From the IMG/VR virus record IMGVR_UViG_3300009132_000016, positions 1 to 36,326 of that record: a DNA stretch of 36,326 nt; one strand, written 5' to 3'. Under the pieces are notes generated by a model. That model was not told the origin of the DNA, did not search any database, and saw only the letters and a list, made by a program, of their open reading frames with translations. Numbering within the stretch: position 1 is the stretch's first letter; the number at the start of each line of letters is the position of its first letter. Source of the DNA: a virus. Made by a program: the position numbers and the translations under genes. This document shows positions 26,901 through 33,736 of this stretch, one piece after another.

Positions 26901-28350
26901 TGGGTTCTCCCAAAGACAAGCGCTGGTCGAAGCGGGAACAGACTGGGCTCTTGTAAACACCTTCACTAACGAAGTTACCAATGGGTTCTTTAAGAAGACC
27001 GGAGAAATGGCCCAAATGAGTCCTTGGCTTGGTTTTATCATCCCGTTCGTTAGGACGCCTTCAAACATTATTTTGTTTGCTTTAGGACGCACTTTACCAA
27101 GGCCGGTTAAAATGGTCAAAGAGGTAGCAAGCATGCGTAAGAAGAGGAAAGAGCTTGCAGATGTATCCCCTTCATCAATCATTAATCCCGAAGAGTTAGC
27201 CGACCCATTGAGCGCATCCCGAGAAAAAGCTGAAAAGTATTTGAAACTCATTCAAAACGAGCACGATATTAAATCAGCCGAAGCCCTTGGTCGTTTATCT
27301 GTAGGTTTAATGTCTACGGGAGCTTTGTTCATGAACATCGAAGCCCTTGGAGAGCGAATCACAGGTTCTCCTCCATCGGACCCCGGTAAACGTGCAGCTT
27401 GGGCTGCTACGGGTAAGATACCATTCGCTATTGAGTGGAACGGCAAATGGCACAGCTACCAGCGTCTCGACCCGTTTGCTACTACCCTTGGTATACTGGC
27501 GGATATTTCAAAAGGCTTTAACGACATAAGAGATACCGGACTTAGCGAGTTCGGGGACGTAGAGGAGTTTGAGGAAAAGCAGAACGATTTATTTCAAGCT
27601 GTTGCTATTATTACGACGGCTATAGCTGACAACACCATGAAGAAATCCTACATCGAGAACTTAGGTGAGCTTCTGGACTTAATGGAGAAGCCAGTCGAAG
27701 CCTTTGAAAACGTGGGCGCAAACGTCTTAGGTGGTTTCGTCCCTAACGGACTCAACTGGTCCCAAAACGTCTTTGAAGAAGAACCTGCTATCTTAGAAGC
27801 TAGAGGCTTTTTGGATAAGATGCTTAAGCGTCTACCCGAGTCTATACGACCCGGAGGAAAACTAATGCCACAGCGGAACGCCCTTGGTGAAATACGCAGA
27901 AAAAGCAAGGACAACACAGGGTCGCTTAGGAAGGGAATCAACCCTCTTTTCTCTTCTGAAATCTCCAACGACATTGTTGATATTGAGATTGAACACCAAG
28001 CGGTTGGGCGTAAACCTATGGGCGACGTCCGTAACATCGCTGGGAACCGTCTTAGTTATCGGGACTACAGAAACGACAAGGACCAAACTGCTTACGACCG
28101 TATGCAGGAGCTGTCGGGGACGATAAAGCTTGGTCCTGCTCAGAAAACGCTTCGTCAAAACTTGAGGAGGCTAATCGAGTCTAACGCCTACCAACGTCTT
28201 CCTCCAATCACTGACCAAAACAGGCATAAAGACCACCCAAGGTCTAAAGCAATCTCCAAAGTAATTAACACATACAGAGCAGCGGCTAGACGCCAAACCC
28301 ACAAAGAGTTTAAAGAACTTAGAGCTGACTTAGCTAAACTATTAAGATAA
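23920..28350 (+). CDS. Internal virion protein D, T7 gp16-like
   Basis: This is the largest gene (1476 residues; T7 gp16 has 1318). The N-terminus is Gln/Glu/Pro rich (residues 14-80). Hydrophobic segments include FGIGFVPGLNAASWLG and LIVGEAIGLGLLGVG. Conserved segments typical of large ejected core proteins are GSPTSWAVNFLGGALVLPL (about 770-790) and SPWLGFIIPFVRTPSNIILF (about 1030-1050). I do not see the lytic transglycosylase N-terminus that T7 gp16 carries. The C-terminus is basic and helical. Function: the inner-membrane end of the DNA ejection conduit. Confidence 0.88.
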   Translation: MTDKLDSFDRAALQGDSFDQLQQQSQLGQLQEAAPQAPIEEEVQPPSQEEQIELEQDVEQPLFSRDKDKPQKESKPQEESEEGNKLSDYGKDVAFAPIRGAEAALEGVWNFLDFATGDRLWDFYDRKKSWLGTSKTGVGKAGEALVQFGIGFVPGLNAASWLGKASKLKGVAGTLSKSKDAIKSFSKNQLSLSSKSMKKLSKYKTATKTNVRFATAGAISEFFVFKGEEERLANLLATHESGGGPVQDFINWMAYDPDDENSNEIIERGKLALEGLIVGEAIGLGLLGVGKGYRAVRPKREAVEVTSKSAIETPEQGEAVSGLQKIFGIFARKNANVKKQRANGEEPDEWQALNDALNDPELQVTDSERRALQESAHRNNDLKNATDWEEQTGEKLSETPPPPGVQEATGNLKAAEGSEAPVPVPKVRKIDPDTATEKQLDNFLLSRNITGVGSTLENKRAYVKDIINESKEGGTEHLIDSIEQHVVKTVKDAGLYDETNPQAMLSGVRVLNSVPEMRAFLTHVSKVAMKASKKGKMNPKAQEEFYEETRRIANAGFEGAGGKGEMDLSAFRGRAKDLELFRSEAEALYDAMNSIAKDLKDKVSSAADALKNGTAKLQTKDGVTVLNKDEAMTEVFSTMDRWTALQEIWADFGTQLSLGMRQRQDLYRTGQSALGRDIAGQHRTLGVALEDALKRQGDIYRRQNRGNLTDKRIIKDLQKLFKNSGEVIEMDQMAKNLNQIGVNKGLSQWTLAGRKGLAVSQEWYYNAILGSPTSWAVNFLGGALVLPLRHIESIAGGVMTGNVDLVRANFRAMFDVQSFKDSLKYAWKSGIDDEARSITGYTAFRDDRILNRGGEIRVDNPDGTLLRSAFNFMGHLVRHPSRLMMAGDEFFKQMNYRARIKTSLAVDGYKKGLHRDPGKLAEHIQNGFNTTITKEGRFRNEENIRREAVEALIAARKAGEDITDERKFINGYMKDHYQMNKLKRVKDVVYDDDLGFSQRQALVEAGTDWALVNTFTNEVTNGFFKKTGEMAQMSPWLGFIIPFVRTPSNIILFALGRTLPRPVKMVKEVASMRKKRKELADVSPSSIINPEELADPLSASREKAEKYLKLIQNEHDIKSAEALGRLSVGLMSTGALFMNIEALGERITGSPPSDPGKRAAWAATGKIPFAIEWNGKWHSYQRLDPFATTLGILADISKGFNDIRDTGLSEFGDVEEFEEKQNDLFQAVAIITTAIADNTMKKSYIENLGELLDLMEKPVEAFENVGANVLGGFVPNGLNWSQNVFEEEPAILEARGFLDKMLKRLPESIRPGGKLMPQRNALGEIRRKSKDNTGSLRKGINPLFSSEISNDIVDIEIEHQAVGRKPMGDVRNIAGNRLSYRDYRNDKDQTAYDRMQELSGTIKLGPAQKTLRQNLRRLIESNAYQRLPPITDQNRHKDHPRSKAISKVINTYRAAARRQTHKEFKELRADLAKLLR

Positions 28351-28356
28351 AATACC

Positions 28357-29439
28357 ATGCCAAATTCATATACTACAATAACCCTGCTATCTGGGTCCAG
28401 CGGAACTAACGCCTCAGGCCAGACAGTGTATGGTCCGTTTGACTTCGATTACATTAACACTTCTGACATCAAAGCAGTCGTGAAGATGACATCTGGCTCT
28501 ACTTTCAAATGGCAAAGTGTTTCGGTTGCAAGTGTTGACGCCACGACGAAGTTAGTGACTCTATCTGCAAACCTGTATTTCTCAGATGTTCTTGACCAAA
28601 TGCGAATCTACAGGGAAACCTCACTTAGTTCTCTAGTTGACTTCCAGTCTGGTTCTCGTATCTCCGAGGCTGACTTAGACACCGCTTACAGACAGGCGTT
28701 GTTTGTTGCTCAGGAGACTGCTGAAGACGGCTCAGGAAGTGGAACAAGAACACTCCAAACGGCTGATGACATCGCGAGTGGAGCAATAACCGCCGCTGAG
28801 TTAGCTACTGACGCCGTCGAGACTGCTAAAATTAAAGACGTAAACGTGACAGCAGGTAAGCTAGCTACCGACGCCGTGGAGACAGCTAAAATCAAAGACC
28901 TAAACGTTACCGCTGCTAAGCTGGCTGCTGACGCTGCCGAGACTGCTAAGATTAAAGACGGTGCGGTCACAGCTCCCAAGCTGGCCTCGACGTTAGACTT
29001 GTCAGGAAATACTTTGACCTTTCCTTCGGGTGGTATTGTTCAAGGTGAGGTGGACACTGCAACAAAAACCGAAATGGAAACCGAGGCGTCTGCGGGTATC
29101 TGTGTTCCAGCGACTCTAAAGCACCACCCCGGTGTGGCTGCGGCTTGGGGAATTGTTTCTTTTGACGACAGCTCTCCAGTGTTAGTTGCGGGTTACAACG
29201 TGGCCCTCGGTTCTCCCAGCGAACCTAGCGCTGATACCCGTAGAATCGTCTTCTCAAACAACATGGCAACCGCAAACGGCGCTGACTACGTAGTTTTAAC
29301 AGCTACAGACACAGGGACCTCAAAAAACCACCCGTTCGTGACAAACAAAACGGCTTCTGGCTTTGATTTAGACGTAGATTTTGCGGACGACACAGGTCAC
29401 AGACTTCACTTCGTGGTTTACGGACAACTACAAGCCTAA
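28357..29439 (+). CDS. Tail fibre protein with T7 gp17-type N-terminal domain
   Basis: The 360-residue fibre starts with the T7 fibre anchoring domain: FDFDYINTSDIKAVVK, LYFSDVLDQMRIYRETSL, a FQSGSRISEADLDTAYRQAL segment and FVAQETAEDG. The shaft has three 20-residue repeats (148-207) with the pattern LATDAVETAKIKD. The C-terminal domain (about 240-360) is beta-rich and should bind the host receptor. It is shorter than T7 gp17 (553). The start is 6 bases after gp16, with an A-rich leader. Confidence 0.93.
   Translation: MPNSYTTITLLSGSSGTNASGQTVYGPFDFDYINTSDIKAVVKMTSGSTFKWQSVSVASVDATTKLVTLSANLYFSDVLDQMRIYRETSLSSLVDFQSGSRISEADLDTAYRQALFVAQETAEDGSGSGTRTLQTADDIASGAITAAELATDAVETAKIKDVNVTAGKLATDAVETAKIKDLNVTAAKLAADAAETAKIKDGAVTAPKLASTLDLSGNTLTFPSGGIVQGEVDTATKTEMETEASAGICVPATLKHHPGVAAAWGIVSFDDSSPVLVAGYNVALGSPSEPSADTRRIVFSNNMATANGADYVVLTATDTGTSKNHPFVTNKTASGFDLDVDFADDTGHRLHFVVYGQLQA
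28798..28977 (+). repeat. Three tandem 60-bp repeats in the tail fibre shaft
   Basis: Units at 28798-28857, 28858-28917 and 28918-28977 each encode 20 residues of the form [EK]LAxDAxETAKIKDxxVTAx, with a partial fourth (KLAS). The codons differ between copies although the residues are kept, so the repeat is selected at protein level. Such repeats form a trimeric shaft, and their number can change by recombination. Confidence 0.85.
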
Positions 29440-29446
29440 TAGACCC

Positions 29447-29602
29447 ATGGACTCCACCCACACCCCAGCAGCAGTAGGCATCGTAGGAATGTTAGGAACC
29501 TTTACATTATCGGACATCAACGCTCTCGTTGGTATCGGGGTAGGCTTACTGAGCTTACTTTATTTACTCATTAGAATCCTTAAGGAATGCAAGACGAAGT
29601 AG
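29447..29602 (+). CDS. Holin-like small membrane protein (T7 gp17.5 position)
   Basis: The 51-residue product has a hydrophobic core with one clear span (INALVGIGVGLLSLLYLLIRIL, about residues 25-46), a weaker hydrophobic segment before it (AAVGIVGMLGTFTL) and a basic C-terminus (KECKTK), as in small class II holins. It lies between the tail fibre and the small terminase gene, exactly where T7 has its holin. The start ATG at 29447 is 7 bases after the fibre stop. It overlaps the terminase small subunit by 16 bases. Confidence 0.75.
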   Translation: MDSTHTPAAVGIVGMLGTFTLSDINALVGIGVGLLSLLYLLIRILKECKTK

Positions 29603-29811
29603 AAAACCAAGAAGAAAAGCTCAACGCCCTCCAAGGGCTGCTTATTGATGAGTTTATCGCCCGTATCAAGTCAGGCGAGGCTGCACCAAGCGACCTCAAC
29701 GCTGCTAGGCAGTTACTGAAGGACAACGGCATCCACGCCGGGTTATCCAAAGGCAACCCTCTAGAGCAACTGGCAGACATCTTACCCTTTGACGCAGTAT
29801 CCAATGGCTAG
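29587..29811 (+). CDS. terS: Terminase small subunit, T7 gp18-like
   Basis: The 74-residue product is shorter than T7 gp18 (89) but has the same layout: an acidic helical N-terminus, EEKLNALQGLLIDEFIARIK, then SDLNAARQLLKDNGI and LEQLADILPF. It recognises concatemeric phage DNA and feeds it to the large subunit. It overlaps the holin gene upstream (16 bases) and the HNH-like gene downstream (8 bases). Confidence 0.8.
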   Translation: MQDEVENQEEKLNALQGLLIDEFIARIKSGEAAPSDLNAARQLLKDNGIHAGLSKGNPLEQLADILPFDAVSNG

Positions 29812-30028
29812 AAATTACAGAAAAGAATACGACACCTACCACAAGTCAGCACGACAGAAGAAACGCCGGGCTGGTCGTAACAAGGCTCGTGCCCTCGTCA
29901 TCAAGAGGAGAGGCAAAAAGGCAGTTCAAGGTAAGGACGTCCATCACGCAGACCGTAACCCTCAGAACAACGGGGCGAGTAACCTGAAGATTCAGAGTAA
30001 GAAGAAGAACCGAGGAAACAATAAGTAA
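29804..30028 (+). CDS. Small basic HNH-like protein
   Basis: The 74-residue, Lys/Arg-rich product has a C-terminal half resembling the HNH core: KDVHHADRNPQNNGASNLK (D45, H47/H48, N55-N56, N60). The family start pattern YRKEYDTYH is also common in phage proteins next to terminase genes. HNH proteins beside terminases can aid DNA cleavage in packaging; whether this short form is an active nuclease is unknown. The ATG at 29804 overlaps the small terminase stop, and an in-frame upstream start at 29789 is less likely. Confidence 0.65.
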   Translation: MARNYRKEYDTYHKSARQKKRRAGRNKARALVIKRRGKKAVQGKDVHHADRNPQNNGASNLKIQSKKKNRGNNK

Positions 30029-30030
30029 TA

Positions 30031-31683
30031 GTGGACATTCCAGACAAACTAAAAGACTTTAGGAACTTCTTGTATATTGTCTGGAAGCACCTAAACCTGC
30101 CCAGCCCTACACCTATTCAATATGAAATCGCCGCATACATGCAAGGAGGAGATAGACGAGCTATTATCGAAGGCTTTAGGGGAGTCGGTAAGAGTTGGAT
30201 TTGCTCTGCATACATTGTGCACCAACTCCTCCTCGACCCCAGTAAAAACATACTTGTCGTCTCTGCTTCAAAGACAAGAGCAGATGACTTCAGCACTTTT
30301 ACACTTAGACTCATCCATGAACTCCCTATTCTCGCTCACCTTAGACCCACCGCCTCACAGCGATTTTCAAAAATCTCCTTCGACGTCGGACCAGCCCCCG
30401 CCTCCCACGCCCCCTCCGTCAAATCCTTGGGAGTCACGTCTCAACTGACGGGCTCCCGAGCTGACATCATTGTTGCGGACGATATTGAGGTTGTTGGCAA
30501 CAGCGCCACCCAAGGGATGCGCGACAAGCTGGGCGAGCAGGTCAAGGAGTTTGACGCCATCATCAAGCCTGAAGACGAGTCAAAAATCCTCTTTCTGGGA
30601 ACCCCTCAGTGCGAGGACACCATCTACAACAAGCTCACCGAGCGAGGATACAAGAAGCGCATCTGGCCAGCCAAATACATCACCCAGAAGATAAACGAGA
30701 CATCCTACGACGGAACCGTAAGCGACTACTGCGTCAACGACGAGCGTGAAGGGGAGTCCACCGAACCCCTGCGGTTCTCCGACATCGACCTAGCGGAGCG
30801 AGAAGCTTCCTACGGGCGCACCGGGTTCGCCATGCAGTTCATGCTGGATACCCGGCTAAGTGACCTAGACCGATACCCACTCAAGACCAGCGACCTCGTA
30901 GTGATGTCTGTAGACCCCACAGTGGCCCCCGAGAAGCTTGTGTGGGCCCGTGACCCTAATTTGGAGTGGGACTCCTCTGTGCCCAACGTAGGGCTCTCAG
31001 GGGACCGTTTCTACAGACCCATGCAAACCCTTGGGGACTACATCCCATACACAGGCTCTGTAATGTCCATTGACCCCTCTGGACGAGGAAAAGACGAGAC
31101 AGCCTTCAGCATCGTCAAGATGCTCAACGGTTACCTCTACGTCCCGGACGGAGGAGGAATGCAAGGAGGCTACGGCGATGACACCCTAAAAGCCCTAGCC
31201 ATCAAAGCCAAGGAACACAAGGTGAACGCCATCGTTGTCGAGAGTAACTTCGGTGACGGTATGTTTGTGGAGTTGTTTAAGCCCATCCTAACCAAAATAC
31301 ACCCCTGCACCATCGAGGAGGTCAGACACAACACCCAAAAGGAACGAAGAATCATCGACACCCTTGAGCCTGTAATGAACCAACACAGGCTCGTTATCGA
31401 CCCCAAGGTCATCCAGAAGGACTACGAGAGCGCACAACGCTACCCTAACGACTCACAACTCAAATACCAACTCATATACCAGCTCTCACGCCTCACCAAC
31501 CAACGCGGAGCCATCACCCACGATGACCGCCTAGATGCCCTAAGCATGGCCGTGGCCTACTGGACAGAACAAATGGCCCAAGACGCCGACAGGCGCATGG
31601 GGGACCGCAAACAAGAGCTTCTCAAAGAGGAACTAGAGAAGTTCATGAACAACTTCAGCACCCAAGGAAACTCATGGCTATAA
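30031..31683 (+). CDS. terL: Terminase large subunit (packaging ATPase/nuclease), T7 gp19-like
   Basis: The 550-residue motor packages DNA into the prohead and cuts concatemers. The ATPase has Walker A EGFRGVGKSW (K54) and Walker B DIIVADDIE (D150, D151, E153) followed by NSAT. The nuclease has SIDPSGRGKDET (D348) and THDDRLDAL (D498 and D499). T7 gp19 is 586 residues. It starts with GTG at 30031, 2 bases after the HNH-like gene. C-ending codons are more frequent than in its neighbours. Its end overlaps the next ATG by 10 bases. Confidence 0.97.
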   Translation: MDIPDKLKDFRNFLYIVWKHLNLPSPTPIQYEIAAYMQGGDRRAIIEGFRGVGKSWICSAYIVHQLLLDPSKNILVVSASKTRADDFSTFTLRLIHELPILAHLRPTASQRFSKISFDVGPAPASHAPSVKSLGVTSQLTGSRADIIVADDIEVVGNSATQGMRDKLGEQVKEFDAIIKPEDESKILFLGTPQCEDTIYNKLTERGYKKRIWPAKYITQKINETSYDGTVSDYCVNDEREGESTEPLRFSDIDLAEREASYGRTGFAMQFMLDTRLSDLDRYPLKTSDLVVMSVDPTVAPEKLVWARDPNLEWDSSVPNVGLSGDRFYRPMQTLGDYIPYTGSVMSIDPSGRGKDETAFSIVKMLNGYLYVPDGGGMQGGYGDDTLKALAIKAKEHKVNAIVVESNFGDGMFVELFKPILTKIHPCTIEEVRHNTQKERRIIDTLEPVMNQHRLVIDPKVIQKDYESAQRYPNDSQLKYQLIYQLSRLTNQRGAITHDDRLDALSMAVAYWTEQMAQDADRRMGDRKQELLKEELEKFMNNFSTQGNSWL

Positions 31684-31997
31684 ACAAAGACAGAATCAAC
31701 CTCCGAGTAGCAGGGATGGACATTCCCCTGAACATCGTTGAGTCCTTCCCTGACGGAAGCCTTGGCGAATACGACGGCAACGTCCGGGAAATCAGCATCA
31801 GTAAGGCGTGTTTTAAAGACGTGAACCTCTTCAGGTCTACCCTAGTTCACGAAGTGGTGCATTGTGCACTAGACCTCAGTGGAGCTAACTACGGAATGTC
31901 TTCAAAGACTGAAGAACAGGTCGTTACAGCCGTGGAGGCTCTAGCTATACCTGCAATCAGGAGCATCGACAAAGCCTTTATACAACAACCATCTTAA
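31674..31997 (+). CDS. Small HExxH putative metalloprotease-type protein
   Basis: The 107-residue product has a zincin motif in STLVHEVVHCALDLSG (H59, E60, H63) and a downstream acidic helix SKTEEQVVTAVEAL that could supply a third ligand (E80 or E81). This is the minimal layout of SprT/ImmA-like small metallopeptidases seen in phages. Activity and target are unknown. It is the last gene of the late block, overlapping the terminase gene by 10 bases. Confidence 0.7.
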   Translation: MAINKDRINLRVAGMDIPLNIVESFPDGSLGEYDGNVREISISKACFKDVNLFRSTLVHEVVHCALDLSGANYGMSSKTEEQVVTAVEALAIPAIRSIDKAFIQQPS

Positions 31998-32027
31998 GAG
32001 GTGGTATATATGGACGCAGGGGGGACA

Positions 32028-32058
32028 CTCTGAGTACACTCAGAGCTGACTGAAGTCA
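32028..32058. repeat. Two adjacent inverted repeats downstream of the last late gene
   Basis: CTCTGAGT (32028-32035) and ACTCAGAG (32038-32045) form a perfect 8-bp inverted repeat with a 2-base centre. One base later comes TGACT (32047-32051) with AGTCA (32054-32058), again with a 2-base centre. No T-run follows, so this is not a rho-independent terminator. A protein-binding or cleavage site is possible. Confidence 0.55.
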
Positions 32059-32311
32059 ACGAAGGTTAAAAACAACACCTAGACCTAGAACTGTAGTGGA
32101 ATGTGAGCGGAGGGATTGGTTAAGGGTAATTTACACTTACTCCCCCACAAAAAGCACACTCTAAGTGAACCATAGCGAACCCCTTGTCAAACAAAAAACA
32201 CAAAAACACACTTTTTCATGTTTTTCTTCACTTAGGGGTTGACCTTGTGTCCCCCATCTGTTTCTTTTACGCGTGTGTTGTGTGTAATGCCCTCTGGGCC
32301 TCTTCTTATGT

Positions 32312-32332
32312 TGAGCGCTCAGGGGGTCCCCC
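32312..32332. repeat. Two abutting palindromes
   Basis: TGAGCGCTCA (32312-32321) is a perfect 10-base palindrome and is followed without a gap by GGGGGTCCCCC (32322-32332). Nearby sequence has no coding signal. Confidence 0.6.
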
Positions 32333-32372
32333 GGTTGCAAACGGTGGTTTTGATGCAAAAATCTGAGGGGGT

Positions 32373-32503
32373 AGCGTTATACGCTGGTGCGCGAGCACCC
32401 CCCGTGGCCCCACGACACGCGGATAGCGCACAAACAAAATACCCAGCGGTAAGCCACGGGCCACAGCACGAAGCTTTATCGAACCACACAGCGCTACCGC
32501 TGG
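32373..32503 (+). ncRNA. Candidate structured RNA in the genome-end region
   Basis: Several stems are visible by eye: AGCGT-TAT-ACGCT (32373-32385), directly stacked on GGTGC-GCGA-GCACC with a GNRA tetraloop (32386-32399); GTGGCCC (32404-32410) with GGGCCAC (32458-32464); and CCAGCGGTA (32443-32451) with TACCGCTGG (32495-32503). The last two overlap in span, so they are alternative folds or a pseudoknot. The strand is assumed from the surrounding genes. No known RNA family is recognised, and it could equally be a DNA-level structure. Confidence 0.3.
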
Positions 32504-32727
32504 CGCAAGCACACAAGGCCAAGGGACCACGCCACCCACCCTGAACGGCCTGAAGCCAGCCAGCAAGCACGCATGGATACACGCACTATCATCCCCTAGT
32601 ATAACTCAGGGCTCCACGCCGGACGCTCAGAGCTAAGCTCGTTGCGCACTCAATGGGTAATCATTAGTGAGACTAAGGGCGACCCGAGGGTTCGGGCGTT
32701 CTTGTTCTTGCATACGTTTTTTGCATA

Positions 32728-32771
32728 TCGCTCACTCATAGCTCCACTCAGCGTTCGCTCACTGCTCCACT
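32728..32771. repeat. Imperfect tandem direct repeat
   Basis: TCGCTCACT occurs at 32728-32736 and 32755-32763, each followed by GCTCCACT (32741-32748 and 32764-32771). The first copy has a 4-base insert between the two parts. The role is unknown. Short direct repeats near genome ends occur in T7-like phages. Confidence 0.55.
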
Positions 32772-32891
32772 AGCCGTGTGTCTTGTAGTGAAACGTCCGC
32801 ACTCAAGGCGAGCTTCGGGTGCTAAAGAACGAACTAACGGAGTCATAGAGCTACGTCTCTCTCCTCCTCCTCTCCGCACACACAGGGTAAC

Positions 32892-32901
32892 TTATTGTTG
32901 T
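32892..32901 (+). promoter_or_regulatory. TTATTGTTGT motif directly before an ATG (copy 1)
   Basis: The ten bases TTATTGTTGT end immediately before the ATG at 32902. Identical copies abut the ATGs at 33126 and 34823. There is no Shine-Dalgarno sequence here. The fixed zero spacing suggests an initiation or promoter signal. Confidence 0.5.
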
Positions 32902-33084
32902 ATGGATAACACCGAACACAAGATGTATCAGACGGAGGCTGACGCCGAGGAGAACGCCAGAGACGACAAGGACCTCGTATACGATGTGTTCCTTGACGAG
33001 CTAATCTCCAAGGAGGAGGTCGAGGGAATCGAAAGGGCCTACGAGGGCCAAGTGGAGCAATGGCTCTACTATCACAACGGTTAG
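32902..33084 (+). CDS. Small acidic protein of unknown function
   Basis: The 60-residue product is rich in Glu/Asp (for example EADAEENARDDKDLVYD) and ends in EQWLYYHNG. Small acidic proteins in the early region of T7-like phages sometimes mimic DNA or block host enzymes; nothing beyond composition supports that here. The ATG at 32902 is chosen because the TTATTGTTGT motif abuts it. A longer frame from 32776 has an unnatural Arg/Pro/Ser-rich N-terminus. An ACTATCA motif lies at 33068 within its last codons, upstream of the next gene. Confidence 0.6.
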   Translation: MDNTEHKMYQTEADAEENARDDKDLVYDVFLDELISKEEVEGIERAYEGQVEQWLYYHNG

Positions 33085-33115
33085 TAGAACACCAGCTCAT
33101 CGAACTCTAACTTAA

Positions 33116-33125
33116 TTATTGTTGT
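33116..33125 (+). promoter_or_regulatory. TTATTGTTGT motif directly before an ATG (copy 2)
   Basis: An exact second copy of the 10-base motif ends at the ATG at 33126. It lies about 40 bases downstream of the ACTATCA at 33068. As at the other copies, no Shine-Dalgarno sequence is present. Confidence 0.5.
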
Positions 33126-33410
33126 ATGGTTAATACATTCCTTAACGTCTGCCGTGTTCTCAACAAGGTGCTAAAGCGCCTTGCAGAAAACTTCATCTGG
33201 TGTCTCGCGATGTGCAGCATTTTCATGCTTCTCATAATCGTCTCGGTTATTCTAATCGGTTCGGGTCCCGAGTTGTTGAACAGCGTAATCCACGGGTGGA
33301 CCGGGCCCGACTTCTTGTTCGTGCTCTTTGCGCCGAGTTTAGTTGGCACCGTGTTGCTGACCATCGGAGACGCGGTAATCCACTATCATTGGGAGGGCCT
33401 ACGGCGCTAA
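33126..33410 (+). CDS. Small two-span membrane protein of unknown function
   Basis: The 94-residue protein has a basic amphipathic N-terminus, a first membrane span over about residues 24-45 (IWCLAMCSIFMLLIIVSVIL), a loop with GPELLNSVIHGW, and a second span over about 62-80 (FLFVLFAPSLVGTVLLTIG). It could alter the host membrane early in infection or exclude other phages. No homologue is recognised. The start is set by the abutting TTATTGTTGT motif. An ACTATCA lies inside its end (33382). Confidence 0.55.
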   Translation: MVNTFLNVCRVLNKVLKRLAENFIWCLAMCSIFMLLIIVSVILIGSGPELLNSVIHGWTGPDFLFVLFAPSLVGTVLLTIGDAVIHYHWEGLRR

Positions 33411-33736
33411 GCGTATGCAGAAAACAACAAGGCGAGCACTGGCAAAAGCTTCCCGTCGCGTAAACTTCAAAACAAGCATAACTCGCTTCGCTTCGGCCTT
33501 CGGCACTTATATTGTTTTAAAGTTGACCCGCCGTCCAGCGTTCGCAAGAGGTCGTTACCTTTTACGGCCTACCAATTCACTCGTTCCTCGTTCCTTGGCT
33601 AGCCGAAAAGCTTTCCTAGAGATGAATTATTTTCATGTTGAAAATGAATCAAACTCATAAAGAATTTAGCAGTTTGTTCTTTACCGTAAAATCTAATTCA
33701 AGTAAGCTCCCAACGGGCAAAGCCCACAACCACAAA
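33411..33736. other. Non-coding stretch with a long hairpin and CTTCG-rich repeats
   Basis: A 20-base arm (33457-33476) pairs imperfectly, about 16 of 20, with 33511-33530. The core AACTTCAAAACAA / TTGTTTTAAAGTT matches 12 of 13. Its loop holds CGCTTCGCTTCGGCCTTCGG. Further on come short tandem CTCGTTC copies (near 33579-33592) and a TAGCCGAAAAGC segment. A + strand frame crosses 33415-33660 but has repeat-driven, low-complexity residues and is not accepted as a gene. The next ATG (33737) has an A-rich leader. Confidence 0.45.

Larger units (their letters stand above)
31998..32901. other. Long non-coding, palindrome-rich region; likely genome-end region
   Basis: About 900 bases hold no convincing gene. 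The open frames present are short, overlap on both strands and have unnatural composition. The region contains paired palindromes (32028-32058), abutting palindromes (32312-32332), a hairpin cluster (32373-32503), a CCCGA/TCGGG hairpin (32683-32696) and direct repeats (32728-32771). CTAAGTGAA at 32160 also has an inverted copy after the T-rich stretch near 32230. In T7-like phages the space between the last late gene and the early genes carries the terminal repeat and packaging site. That identity is inferred from position. Confidence 0.55.

Noticed and set aside
32161-32582. Overlapping open frames on both strands in the genome-end region
   Set aside because: Several short frames overlap each other on both strands with odd composition (Pro, Cys, His rich), typical of GC-rich non-coding DNA with palindromes.
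32683-32696. A possible tRNA T-arm (GGGTTCGGG)
   Set aside because: Only a CCCGA/TCGGG hairpin is present; no acceptor, D or anticodon arms can be built around it.
33415-33660. An 81-codon + strand frame between the membrane protein and the 33737 gene
   Set aside because: The residues follow from CTTCG/CTCGTTC repeats and a long inverted repeat; composition is Arg/Ser/Leu rich and unlike neighbouring genes, and there is no motif-marked start.
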